Assembly (NCBI RefSeq): GCF_033958435.1
Contig: NC_134138.1
Coordinates: forward strand, 209,507,298-209,571,297
DNA: 64,000 nt
Source: Carettochelys insculpta
Taxonomy: Eukaryota > Chordata > Testudines > Carettochelyidae
Direction: 5' to 3'
The position numbers and the translations under genes were made by a program. Positions 1 to 9,596 of this stretch are shown here, piece by piece. Each line of letters opens with the position of its first letter. Position 1 is the stretch's first letter. The notes under the pieces were generated by a model that had not been told where the DNA came from, searched no databases, and saw only the letters and a program-made list of their open reading frames with translations.

Positions 1-144
1 AAAAGTTTACGTTCAGCCACAAGTTCGTGCTGTCATTTGTCCAGGACAAGTGGGAGGCGGGGGCGGTGGGGTGCTCCATGGTGTGGGCGTTGGGGCAGGA
101 GTGTGGTGGAGGAAGGGGCGGGCAGTAGGGGGCCTGGGCAGAGT

Positions 145-1507
145 TCACCCCACACCCTGTTGGTCGAAGTGGGCCTGCAGGGCCTCCCGGACCCTGGTCC
201 CCTCTGGGTCCACCTGCCGACTGGGGGCAGCAGGTGGCTGCACGTGTGCCCTGCCGGCCTCCGCGGCCCAGCCCTGCAGAAAGGTCTCCCCCTTGCTCTC
301 CACAAGGTTGTGCAGGGCGCAGCAGGCACCCACAATCTGGGGGATGTTGTTGGGGCCCGCATCCAGGCGAGTCAGGAGACATCGCCAGCGTCCCTTGAGG
401 CGGTCAAATGAGCGCTCCACCACCTGGTGCGCACGGTTCAGGCGCTCGTTGAAGCGCTCCTGGCTAGCGGAGAGATGGCCCGTGTAGGGGTGCATGAGCC
501 ACGGCCGGAGCGGGTAGGCCGCATCTGCGATGACACAGAAGGGCATGGTGGTGTCCCCCAGAGGGATCTCCCGCTGGGGGGTGTAGGTCCCCGCCTCCAG
601 CCGGCGGCACAGGCCCGAGTTCCGAAAAACCCGGGCGTCGTGGGTGCTGCCAGGCCAGCCCACGTAAATGTCCTGGAAACGTCCCCGGCTGTCCACTAAG
701 GCCTGCAGGACGATAGAATGGTAGCCCTTCCGATTGAGGTATCGTCCTCCACTGTGCTGCGGGGCGCGGAGGGGGATGTGAGTCCCATCCAGAGCCCTGA
801 AGCAGTTGGGGAAGCCCAGGGTGGCAAAGGCGGTGACAGTGGCATGTGGGTCCCCCAGCCTCACGAGCCTGTGCAGGAGCATGGCGTTGATGGCACGCAT
901 GACCTGCAGAGAAAGCACATGGGACAGCCCCAATGAGGGGTGAGCAGGGTGTGCGTGGCCCTGCCCTGCCCTGGCCCCCCTGCCCTGGCCCCCCTGCTCT
1001 GCCTTGGCCCCCCTGCCCTGCCCTGGCCTCCCCCTGTGGGTTCTCTTACCTCCATGAAGACAGCCCCGACGGTGGCCTTTCCGACACCAAACTGCTGCCC
1101 CACTGATTGGTAGCTGTCCGGAGTGGCCAGCTTCCAGACAGCGATGCCGACCCGTTTCTCCACAGGGAGGGCACGCCGCATGGCAGTGTCCCAGTGCCTG
1201 AGTGCGGGGGTGAGCCACTGGCACAGCTCCAGGAATGTCTGGCGGGTCATCCTGAAGTTCCTGAGCCAGTGGTCGTCGTCCCACTCCTCAAGCACCAGCC
1301 GCTCCCACCAGTCGGTGCTGGTGGGGGTAGCTCCACAGCCGCCAGCGTGTGAGGCGGGGGGTGGAGCGGGGTGCTGCAGGGGTAGGGGTTGAGCCCTGCT
1401 GCCCTGGGGGCATCTCCTCCCCTGGGGCAAGAAGGTAGTCAGCTGCCTCCCACATGGCATGGGCCAGGGAAGCCCTGCTCCTGCTGGGAGGGCTGGGTGG
1501 ACCTCTA

Positions 1508-1548
<41 letters not shown>

Positions 1549-1556
1549 GGGTCCAT
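145..1556 (-). CDS. Harbinger (HARBI1-like) DDE transposase, two exons, apparently intact
   Basis: Nuclease that cuts and joins Harbinger transposon ends, expected to act in the nucleus. Exon 1 is 1556-1050 and exon 2 is 903-145, joined by a phase-0 intron with GTAAGA donor and a pyrimidine tract ending CTGCAG. The spliced product is 421 residues with no internal stop. It starts MDP followed by 13 glutamines; residues 20-80 are low-complexity; a conserved block starts DWWERLVLEEWDDD at 82; an HTH-like segment lies at about 148-169. The DDE_4 nuclease fold spans about 200-345 with DGTHIPL (D208), GSTHDARVF (D258), ADAAYP (D296) and VERSFDRLKGRW (E332). HARBI1-family proteins are typically around 350 residues, so the extra length is the N-terminal low-complexity part. 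ATG at 1554-1556 is chosen because the 40595-41276 MITE preserves the same ATG-GAY-CCC start. The codon use is very GC-rich. It is a transposon gene rather than the host HARBI1 gene, because transposon termini lie just upstream. Confidence 0.85.
904..1049 (-). other. Intron of Harbinger-1 transposase
   Basis: A 146-bp intron between ATG-GAG and GTC-ATG codons. On the reverse strand it begins GTAAGAGAACCC and ends TGTGCTTTCTCTGCAG. Most of it (about 950-1036) is a degenerate minisatellite of CCCTGCCCTGGCCC-like units. Harbinger-2 has an intron at the homologous place (8307-8210), which supports the splice model. Confidence 0.8.
1508..1546 (-). repeat. (CAG)13 trinucleotide repeat coding for polyglutamine
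   Basis: Thirteen perfect CAG codons on the reverse strand, immediately after MDP of the Harbinger-1 transposase. The derived MITE has only interrupted CAG/CGG units at the same place, and Harbinger-2 has none, so the tract probably expanded within this lineage. Confidence 0.9.
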
Positions 1557-1885
1557 GACTGCAGCGCCTGGGGTCTGTGTGCCTATGGCTCCTCAGACCA
1601 CGTGCTGTGCAGGCTGAGTGTATGTGGGAGGGGCCCTTTAAGGGAGCGGCTAGCTGTTGCCCCGGAAGCGCTAGTCCGCCCATTGACCCTGTCTGCAGCT
1701 GTGCCTGGCATCCCTATTTCGATGTGTGCTACTTTGACGTGTAGACGTTCCCTCGCTGCGCCTATTTCGATGTTGGGCTGAGCAACGTCGAAGTTGAACA
1801 TCGACGTTGCCGGCCCTGGAGGACGTGTAGACGTTATTCATCAAAATAGGCTATTTTGATGTTGGCTTCACGTGTAGACGTAGCC

Positions 1886-2421
1886 ACAATTATATGTACC
1901 CATTACGTTACCCCCATCTCCAGGCTGTACCTGCCTCAGCCCCCAAATTCACCCCCAACACCCAGGATCTACCTCTGCATCCTGCAAACCCAACCCCCCA
2001 CCCCCAGGTTTAACCCCTCTCAGTCCCAACCTCCCCCCTTGCCTGCAGGATTAACTTGCCTCAGTGCACACAGCTCCTCCACTGCTCCCCACCGCTTTTG
2101 TGGCGGGCTGCATGGCTACCGCAGGGCCAGGCTCTGCCGCCCCTACTCTCCTGACAGCTGACTTCCACCCAGGTGGGGCGGCCCCCTGCTGGGTGGCTTT
2201 CACTTCCAAGCTTCCTACTCTACTACTCCTGACTGCTCAGTGGCTCTGGATCTGCTGCCACTTAAACAAAAAAAAACTAAACGTAGCTTTAACTGAAGGC
2301 TTTGTTTAAGCAGCTGCTGCCTCCAGAGCCACATGGAGTCAGCAGTGGCAGCACTAGGAGCTACAAGTGGCTACTTAAAGAGCCACATGTGGCTCTGGAG
2401 CCACAGTTTGCTAACCTCTGG
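1886..2421. mobile_element. hAT-like non-autonomous element, one end visible
   Basis: The right end reads AGAGCCACATGTGGCTCTGG then ...GCTAACCTCTG at 2377-2417. In reverse complement this gives the CAGAGGTTAGCAAAC... terminus typical of hAT non-autonomous repeats. The interior is C-rich (1920-2210) and then A-rich (2260-2280). The left end is not visible; it may have been lost at the Harbinger-1 junction at 1885. Confidence 0.45.
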
Positions 2422-2429
2422 TCTAGCCC

Positions 2430-2701
2430 TTTCTCAACAGAACGGCTGACAGGAAGCTCTGCAGACAGGTCTGCCTGGTGAACTGGAAGGCCCCCAGACC
2501 ATCTACATGGCTGTTTTGTTTGAGAGAACACTGTTGAGAGAGGCGTTATACCTGAATGGGGAGAGGTATAACGCTGCCAGCAGATGTGCTGGATTTTGTT
2601 GACAAACTGTCAACAAAGCACATTTTGCGCGTAGACGTTGCATGGTTTTTCCTGAAAAAAGCCCAGTTTTGCCAGGAAAAACCTCTAGTGTAGACAGAGC
2701 C
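2430..2701 (-). mobile_element. MITE of the GGCTNNGTCTACAC superfamily, copy 1
   Basis: Reading the reverse strand from 2701 gives GGCTCTGTCTACACTAGAGG followed by AAACTGGGCTTTT and two TTGTTGAC-like blocks. The same order is seen at 25587-25850 (forward) and, more diverged, at 57178-57472. No open frame. The far end near 2430 is approximate. Confidence 0.65.
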
Positions 2702-2795
2702 CTGGAGCCTGATGTGCATGGAACCTGTTTTTCTCTTAAGCATTTTGTTAGCCTTACAATCCAGTTCTAGTTTGGGCATTTCTCCCATCCCCAGC

Positions 2796-2946
2796 GCAGA
2801 GTTCCACAGGCTGACCGGGAAGGAATAATTTAAATATGCTGCCTACAAATTTCACTGGGAGACCTTCTTGTGTTATGTTAGTGAAAGAGTAAATAACATT
2901 TCCTTATGCAGTTTTTCCACACCATTCATGCTTTTATAGACCTCTA
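2796..2946 (-). mobile_element. CR1-group LINE fragment (end of RT ORF), antisense
   Basis: Contains the reverse complement of the C-terminal CR1-group ORF2 region. Landmarks are GAGTTCCACAGGCTGACC, TTCTTGTGTTATG, GTAAATAACA and CACACCATTCATGCTTTTAT, with the same order as 61610-61780 in the intact LINE on the same strand. Several substitutions and stops indicate an old copy. Confidence 0.75.
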
Positions 2947-2949
2947 ATA

Positions 2950-3725
2950 CGGGGCAGACAAAATATGGCCCATAGGGCAGAACTGGCCTGCCAAAGCACC
3001 ACATCCAGACCCCCACTGTCCCACAGCCCAGCTGCTGCCTGGCTGGTGCACCCCTTCACCCCATACACTGCTCAAAGCAGGTGTTTGTGGGGACCATGTG
3101 TTCTCTGTATGCAGTGCACTGGAGGTGGGGGGGTGCACTTTGTGTACTGCCCCCTACCCAGCACAATTTCCTAGCTTCCACTGGCTGGAAACCTGCCAAT
3201 GGGAGCTGCCTGGGCCATGCTTGTGGTGCAGGCAGCATGTGGGGGGCCCCCTCACCGGTCCCTCCCATGGCTGCCCCTCCAGCCACCACCCCTTCTGCCG
3301 CTGCCCGATGTGTGGTGGACCTGTTGCCAGCTAAGCGCCTCGAGCTGGCCCAGTGGCTGCTGACAGGTGGGCACACCTGGCCCAGCTCCAGTGGCCCTTC
3401 CCGCATAGCCCATGGGGGCAGGCCCCGCAGCACCCTCACCCCACTCCTACCTCCCCGTGGTCCCAGCCCTGTCACAGCCCCACAGGGGACCCTGGTCCTG
3501 GGGTAGTAGGGGCGGCCATGGCCGACATGGCTCCCAGGCCCCCATGCCTCAAACCAACTGACCCAACCCCCATCCCAGCCCTATGCTCCAGTTCAGTCCC
3601 CCACCCAGGCCCCTCCCTGGTTGGTCCCCATCCCAGCCCCCATCTCCAGTTCAGTCCCCCACCAGAGCCCCTACCTCCGCACTGCTAACCAGTCTCCCCA
3701 TGCACACCAAAGGTTTCCACATTCA
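2950..3725. repeat. C-rich dispersed repeat, hAT-like by resemblance
   Basis: Begins GGGGCAGACAAAATATGGCCC and contains GCCAATGGGAGCTGC at about 3195. The same motif and a similar left end occur at 29967-30240. Positions 3250-3690 are low-complexity, dominated by CCCCAGCCC and CCAGTTCAGTCCC units. Long open frames here are a composition effect, with no recognisable protein. Class is tentative. Confidence 0.4.
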
Positions 3726-4462
3726 GTTCTGTGTTGTATGATACTTTATTTCCCCCATTAAAGTTTCCTGTTCTCACCCTAGCCTGTGTCCCTGGCACTT
3801 CCTGGGGGATGGTGGTGAGGGAGGAGTGTGAGGGATGTGGGGTGGGGTGGGGTGTGGTTCAGGGTGTGGCTGGAGGTGTGTCAGGGCAGGCACTGTGGGA
3901 AGGCCTGGCATAGGGGATCCCGCACTCTGACCCCATCTGCTGTTCCTCATGGCACAGAGCAGCAGGAGGCTGCTCATAGCTGCCCCCCCTGGTCTGCGGC
4001 CCAGCCCTGCATAAAGGGCTCCCGGTGACCATCCACAAGGTTGTGGAGGGCACAACCGGAGGCAATGACTGTGGGGACGTTTGGGAGGCTGACATCTGAT
4101 CTAGTGAGGAGGCAGTGAAACTTCCCCTTCAGCCTCCCGAACGCCCACTCAACTGTGACCCTGGCATGGTTGAGGCGATCGTTAAAGGTGTCGTGGGCCA
4201 ACGTGGTGTCCCCAGTATAGGGCCGCATGAGCCACAGGTGCAGCAGGTACGCTGCGTCAGCCACAATGCAAGGGGGCATTGTGATGTCCCCAAGCAGGAG
4301 CTCCCATGGGGGGACATACTTGCCCTCCTGCCCCAGCCATGAATTCCTGAACACCCGGGCATCATGGGCCCTGCTCAGCCACCCCACACACACGTCCAGG
4401 GAATGGCCCCTTGCATCAGCCAGGGCCTGGAGTACCACTGAGTGGCACCTCTTCCTGTTTAT

Positions 4463-4517
4463 ACATGGGATGTGTAGTCCTAGGGTTGTGCAAGACATGG
4501 GATGTGTAGTTCTAGGG
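4463..4517 (+). repeat. Imperfect 32-bp tandem duplication at the CR1 5' junction
   Basis: ACATGGGATGTGTAGT(C/T)CTAGGG occurs at 4463-4485 and again at 4495-4517, so the period is 32 bp. It sits exactly at the truncated 5' end of the CR1 insertion, as expected of template slippage or a junction duplication during integration. Confidence 0.7.
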
Positions 4518-5062
4518 ATGGGGGTTCAATGACCACCACCCCCATAAGAAAAAGATGGGTGGTGGTGGTTGGGGACTCCTTCCTAAGAAGGACTGAAGCA
4601 TCCATCTGCCAACCAGACCTGGAATATCATGAGGTGTGCTGTTTACTGGGAGCTCGAATTCAGGATGTGACTGAGAGCCTTACAAAACAGCTCAAGCCTT
4701 CAGAATACTACCCCTTCCTACTTCTGCATGCAGGAACTAACGATACGGCCAAGAATGACCTTGAGCGGGTTACTGCGGATTATGTGGCACTGGGAAGAAG
4801 GGTCAAAGAATTTGGAGTGCAAGTGGTGTTCTCGTCCATCCTTCCTGTCAAAAGGAAAGGGCTAGGTAGGGACCATTGAATTGAGGAAGTAAATGCATGG
4901 GTATGCAGGTGGTGTCGGAGAGAGGGCTTTGGATTCTTTGATCATGGGAAACTGTTCCGAGCACAAGGATTATTGGGAAGAGATGGGGTCCACCTAACCA
5001 AGACAGGAAGGAGCATTTTCACAAGCAGGCTTGCAAACTTAGTGAGGACAGCTTTAAAGTAG
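4502..5062 (+). pseudogene. CR1 ORF1 C-terminal part, SGNH (esterase-like) domain
   Basis: CR1 ORF1 proteins are RNP components whose C-terminal half is an SGNH-hydrolase-like esterase domain. Visible motifs are VVVGDSFLR (Ser), LLLHAGTND (Asn) and LLGRDGVHLT (Asp-His), all in one frame from 4502. A TGA at 4877-4879 interrupts this frame once; it otherwise stays open to TAG at 5060-5062. The N-terminal part of ORF1 is lost by 5' truncation. The catalytic residues appear intact, so the inactivation is late and minimal in this segment. Confidence 0.75.
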
Positions 5063-5189
5063 GTTCACTGGGGGACGGTGACCAAAACCCTGAGGGAGGA
5101 AAGGAACTTGGAGACTGGGAAGAAATGCAAAGAGGAATGTACAACAAAAGTGGACCCTTGGTTTGAGTAGTGAGGGCAGGGAGATTGGT

Positions 5190-7962
5190 GTACAAACACC
5201 TTAGATAACCAGTCAATGCTAGAAGCCTGGGTAACAAGCAGGAGGAATTAGAAGCCCTGGCCCAGTCCAAGAACTATGACTTGATTGGGGTAACAGAGAC
5301 TTGGTGGGATGACTCGCATGACTGGAGTGCTGTCATGAAAGGGTATAAACTGTTCAGGAAAAACAGACAAGGGAGAAAAGGAGGAGGAGTTGCACCGTAT
5401 GTAAGAGAGCACTATGATTGCTTGGAACTCCAGTACATAGAGGGAGAAAAGCCTTTTGAGAATCTATAGGTCAAGCTTAGTGGTGTAGGCAGCCCTGGAG
5501 ATGTGGTGGTTGGTGTCTGCTACACGCCACCAAATAAGGATGATGAGGTAGATAAGGCTTTTTTCGGACAACTGAGAGAAGTTTCTGGATCGCAGGCTCT
5601 CGTTATCGTGGGGGACTTTAATTACCCTGACATCTTTTGGGAGACCAATACTGCAGTACACAAGCAGTCCAGGAAGTTTCTGGAGAATGTTGGGGATCAC
5701 TTCTTGGTACAAGTGCTGAAGGACCCGACCAGAGGTCGTGCACAGCTCAACCTGCTGCTTACAAACAGGGAGGAACTAATAGGGAAAGTAGAGGTGGGTG
5801 ACAACCTTGGAAGCAGTGATCATGAGATGGTAGACTTCAGGATCCTGACCAAACAAAGGGAAGAGAGCAGTAAATTACACACCTTGGACTTCAGAAAAGC
5901 AGACTTTGACTCCTTCAGGAACATGATGGGCAGAATCCCCTGGGATGCTACCATGAACATAAAAGGAGTCCAGGAAAACTGGCAGTATTTGAAGGAAACC
6001 CTAATGAAGGTGCAGAAAGAAACCATCCTGATGCGCAGCAAGAGAAGTAAATAAGGTAAGAGACCAGACTGACTTACTGGGGAAATCCTTGGAAAACTTA
6101 GGCACAAAAAGGGAGCTTACAAAAAGTGGAAACTTGGACAGATGTCTAGGGAGGGATATAAATGTATAGCTCGAGAATGTAGGGCAGTTATCAGGAAGGC
6201 GAAAGCCCAATTGGAATTGTGACTCGCAAGGAATATAAAGGATAACAAGAAAAGTTTCTACAGGCATGTTAGCAAGAAGAAGGTGATCAGAGAGGGTGTG
6301 GGTCCCCTACCAGATGAGGGAGGTAACCCAGTGACAGATGATGTAGGGAAAGCTGAAGTACTTAATGCTTTCTTTGCGTCTGTCTTCATGGACAAGGACA
6401 GCTCCCAGACTAATGCGATAAGTGATGCGTTGTGGGATGAAGGTGGACAACCTTTGGTGGGGAAAGAACAGGTTAGGAGCTATCTAAAAAAGCTAAATGT
6501 ACATAAATCCATGGGCCCGGACCTAATTCATCCGAGGGTTCTCAGGGAGTTGGCATATGTCGTTGATGAGACCTTGGCCATTATCTTTGAAAAGTCGTGG
6601 AGATCAGGAGAGATCCTGGATGATTGGAAAAAGGCAAATGTAGTGCCCATCTTTAAAAAAAGGAAGAAGGATGATCCAGGGAACTATAGGCTGGTCAGTC
6701 TTACATCAATCCCTGGAAAAAAATCATGGAGGGGCTCCTTAAAGAAGTCATTTTGAGGCACTTGGAGGAGGGGAAAGTGATCAGGAATAGTCAGCATGGA
6801 TTCATGAAGGGCAAGTCATGCCTGACCAATCTGATTAGTTTCTGTGATGAGATAACTGGCTTTGTGGATGGCGGAAAAATCAATGTATGTGATTTATCTT
6901 GACTTTAGCAAAGCTTCTGATACCGTCTCCCACAATATTCTTGTCAGCAAGTTAAAGGAATGTGGATTGGATAAATGGACAGTAAGATGGATGGAAAGCC
7001 AGCTAGAAGGTCAGGCCCAGCGGGTAGTGATCAAAGGCTCGATGTCGGGATGGTGGCCGGTTTCTAGTGGAGTGTCCCAAGATTCGGTTCTGGGTCCTGT
7101 TCTGTTCAACATATTTATCTATGACCTGGATGAGGGGTTGGATTGCACCCTCAGCAAGTTTGTGGATGACACTAAGCCAGGGGGACAAGTAGATATGCTG
7201 GAGGGTAGGAATAGGGTCCAGAGTGACTTAGATGAATTGGAAGCCTGGGCTACAAGAAATCTGATGAGATTCAATAAAGACAAGTGCAGAGTCCTGCACT
7301 TGGGCCGGAAGAATCCCAAGCATTGTTACAGGCTGGGGTCCTACTGGCTCAGTAGTAGTTCTGCAGAAAAGGACCTGGGAGTTGTAGTAGATGAGAAGCT
7401 GGACATAACTCAACAGGGTGCCATTGTAGCCAAGAAGGCTAATGGCATATTAGGTTGCATCAAGAGGAGCGTTGCCAGTAGATCCAGAGAAGTGAGTATT
7501 CCTCTTTATTCAGCTTTGATAAGGCCGCATCTGGAGTACTGTATCCAGTTCTGGGTCCCCAGTTATAGGAAGGATGTGGATACACCGGAGAGGGTCCAGC
7601 GGAGGGTGACCAAAATAATTAGGGGGCTGGATCATATGACCTATGAAGAAAGGTTGAGGGAATTGGGACTGTTTAGTCTGCAGAAGACAAGACTGAGGGG
7701 GTACTTGATAACAGCCTTCAACTTACAGAAGGGAGGTTGCAAAGAGGCTGGAGAGGGGCTGTTCACAGTGGTCACGGATGGCAGAACACGGAACAATGGT
7801 CTCAAGTTGCAGTTGAGAAAATCCAGGTTGAACATTAGGAAAATCTTTTTCACTAGGAGGGTGGTGAAGCATTGGAATGGTCTACCCAGGGAAGTAGTGG
7901 AGTCTCCATCCCTGAAGGTGTTTAAGTCTCACCTCGACAAAGCCCGGGCTGGGCTGATCTGA
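5190..7962 (+). pseudogene. CR1 ORF2: APE endonuclease and reverse transcriptase, disrupted
   Basis: Polyprotein for target-primed reverse transcription. The endonuclease part reads from about 5215 (NARSLGNKQEELEAL, then IGVTETWWDD), passes an in-frame TAG at 5467, and continues with VIVGDFNYPDIFW and GSSDHEMV before TAA at 6052. A frameshift near 6055-6100 leads into the [25 protein letters not shown], another frame disturbance at 6757-6861, then YLDFSKASDTV and SGVSQDSVLGPVLFNIF. The active-site motif is FVDD, compared with the usual FADD. The C-terminal region RPHLEYCIQFW and GLFSLQKTRLRG is complete to the stop at 7960-7962. Decayed but well above noise. Confidence 0.9.
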
Positions 7963-9099
7963 TGGGTTTGGTCCTGCCTAGGGCAGGGGGCTGGACTTGA
8001 TGGCTTTTTTAGGTCTCTTCCAGCTCTATTGTTCTATGATTTATGTAGGTACCCCCACTGTGGTCCGGAGCCCGGATTGCAACATGCATCATGGCCAGGG
8101 CTCCAAAACAGTTGGAGAAGCCCAGGTCCACAAACCCAGCAAGGGTGTTGTCCAGGTCCCCCAGGGTCATGACACTTAGCAGGAGCACTGTGTTGATGAC
8201 TTGGATGACCTGTAGGGGGAAGGAGGGGATGTCCATGACCCCAGACTGGGGCCCCCTTCCTGGTCACCCCCTCCCCAGGATGGTTCCATGGTGGGGGCTG
8301 GCCATACCTCCTTCAGCACTGCTCCGACAATGGCCTTGCCTACTCCAGATTAGTAGCTGATGGATCTGTGGCTGTCAGGGGTGGCCTCCCGCCATAGTGA
8401 GATGGCCACCCTCTTCTGCACCAGGAGTGCTGGCCATATGTGTGTGTCCCAGTGCTGGAGGACTGGGGTGAGCCAGTGGCAGAGGTCCTCGAATGTCTGC
8501 CAAGTCATCCTGAAATTCCTCAGCCACCGCTTGTCTTCCCAGTCCTCCAGCACCAGCTGGTCCCACCATCTGGTGCTGGTGGTGTAGGTCCACTGGCACC
8601 GGCTCGGGGGCGAATGGTGGAGGGGCAGAGTGAGTGTGACAAGGGCCTCAAGGCTAGGTCCCAGGGCAATCAAGCCGCCCGCACTGCTGGTGCTGCATGG
8701 CGAGCAGCATGGCCAGCAGGCTGATCAGGATCGAGAGGACATCATCCTCGTCGAAGGAGGGAGCTGGCATGGTCTCTGGCTGTTCCCCTGTGTATGTGCT
8801 GCTGCTGTCTTCAGCCTGTCAGCCTAGAGCACATGCGGGCTATGGGTGTTGTCTGGGGCCCTTTTAGGGGCTGGCTGGCTGTGAGCCCGGAAGGACTTAT
8901 ACGCCATGTGACCCCGTGCCTTCATCATTTCCTGTCCCCTTACTTCGAAATAGGGACTAATTGTGTGTAGACATTTAACTCTGAAGTAGGGGAAAGCCTA
9001 CTTTGAAGTAAGGGAGGGTGCATTGTGTGTGTGGATGCTCTACTTCGAAGTTGTAAATTCGAAGCAACTTTGAAGTTATTTTGTAGCGTAGACACGGCC

Positions 9100-9596
9100 T
9101 GTCTGTTTCTCTCTTTACAGAGTTAGTAACGAAGGAAGAATACATGTCAAAATTTTAAGCCTAAAACTCCTAAATGACTTGCCACAAGATGTCAGAATAT
9201 GTTAGTATTAGAGCCTTTATATAGGAATTAGATACTGTGCTCCTGTGAGCTAATTGCTCAGTCATCTGCTAAAACCCTAGAGTTTTCAAATGCCTTAGTA
9301 GTTCATGGAAAGAAGTGATGTGTGCGGAGAGGAGAGCAGACGGGGTTGGTCTCCTCGCCACCTCCCGATTGCCTGCTCAGTAACACTGCTAAAGTCCCTG
9401 TTCTCACTTTGCTCCCCAAGTCCTTTCTCTGCCTCCTACCATCACAGCATACAAAGGTCAGCCCTGCTATCAAAATCTGAAAGGGGGCATGGCATGTTTT
9501 CAGCCTGGTTCCCAGGGCTCTCCTGAAGGCCTCCCTGTGAAGCAGTAGGCAGCCAGGCAGTTGATAGAGGCTGGTTGGAGGCATAGCCCCCATACA
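9100..9596. other. No gene or repeat recognised
   Basis: Unique-looking sequence between the Harbinger-2 end and the next repeat. Open frames around 9305-9640 overlap on both strands and show no recognisable motif. Confidence 0.5.

Larger units (their letters stand above)
1..1885 (-). mobile_element. PIF/Harbinger DNA transposon (Harbinger-1), 5' portion; other end lies before the window
   Basis: Autonomous-type Harbinger element read on the reverse strand. Its 5' terminus is at 1864-1885, where the reverse strand begins GGCTACGTCTACACGTGAAG. About 250 bp of subterminal sequence (1640-1885), rich in TCGAAATA and CAACGTCGA motifs, matches the MITE at 40595-41276 at roughly 95% by eye. The transposase gene occupies 145-1556. 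Positions 1-144 are the 3' untranslated side and resemble 3745-3830 of Harbinger-2, so the far terminal repeat is outside the window. Only the base triplet after the right end (ACA, 1886-1888) can be read as a possible target duplication. Autonomous Harbingers usually also encode a Myb/SANT-like protein; none is visible here. Confidence 0.85.
4463..8040 (+). mobile_element. CR1 LINE, 5'-truncated, inserted in Harbinger-2
   Basis: About 3.6 kb in forward orientation. It holds the latter part of ORF1 (SGNH domain), ORF2 (endonuclease plus reverse transcriptase) and a typical CR1 3' end (GGGCTGGACTTGATGG, CTCTTCCAGCTCTATTG, TTCTATGAT). It is flanked by TTTAT at 4458-4462 and 8040-8044; joining the flanks restores the Harbinger-2 reading frame through GGTYINRK. 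Full-length CR1s are about 4.5 kb, so the 5' UTR and the start of ORF1 are missing. Stops and frameshifts make it immobile. Confidence 0.9.
3974..8770 (-). pseudogene. Harbinger-2 transposase, disrupted
   Basis: Homologous to the Harbinger-1 transposase. Exon 1 runs 8770-8308: N-terminus MPAPSFDEDDVLSILI, a stop and frameshift near 8655, the conserved block RWWDQLVLEDWEDKRWL, and an in-frame stop just before VGKAIVGAVLKE. The donor is GAG|GTATGG (8308/8307), the intron 8307-8210, and exon 2 starts at 8209. Exon 2 is cut after GGTYIN by the CR1 and resumes INRKRCHSVVLQ at about 4460, ending at a premature stop at 3974. HDARVF, ADAAY and VEWAFGRLKG are kept, but the first catalytic Asp motif DGTHI is replaced by MMHVA. 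The protein cannot be functional. It lacks the polyglutamine start of Harbinger-1, so it belongs to a different subfamily. Confidence 0.85.
3730..9099 (-). mobile_element. PIF/Harbinger transposon (Harbinger-2), decayed, split by a CR1 insertion
   Basis: Second Harbinger on the reverse strand. Its 5' end (8935-9099) carries repeated TACTTCGAA and TTTGAAGT motifs; the reverse strand starts GGCCGTGTCTACGCTAC at 9099. Transposase exons match Harbinger-1 and the 3' flank (3745-3830) resembles bases 1-60. The opposite terminal repeat is not recognisable before 3974, so that boundary is approximate. Removing the CR1 at 4463-8040 gives a parent element of about 1.8 kb. Confidence 0.8.

Noticed and set aside
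145..1284. Single-exon 379-residue reading of the Harbinger transposase
   Set aside because: The first ~127 codons are the intron and a shifted frame of exon 1. The spliced model with canonical GT-AG ends gives the conserved N-terminal domain in the correct frame.
145..1556. Host HARBI1 gene
   Set aside because: Transposon terminal sequence lies immediately upstream and is shared with a MITE, so this is a mobile element gene. The domesticated gene would lack such ends.
3098..3690. Proline/serine-rich protein genes in the C-rich block
   Set aside because: Open frames exist in most frames and both strands, as expected from composition; no conserved motif or splice context.
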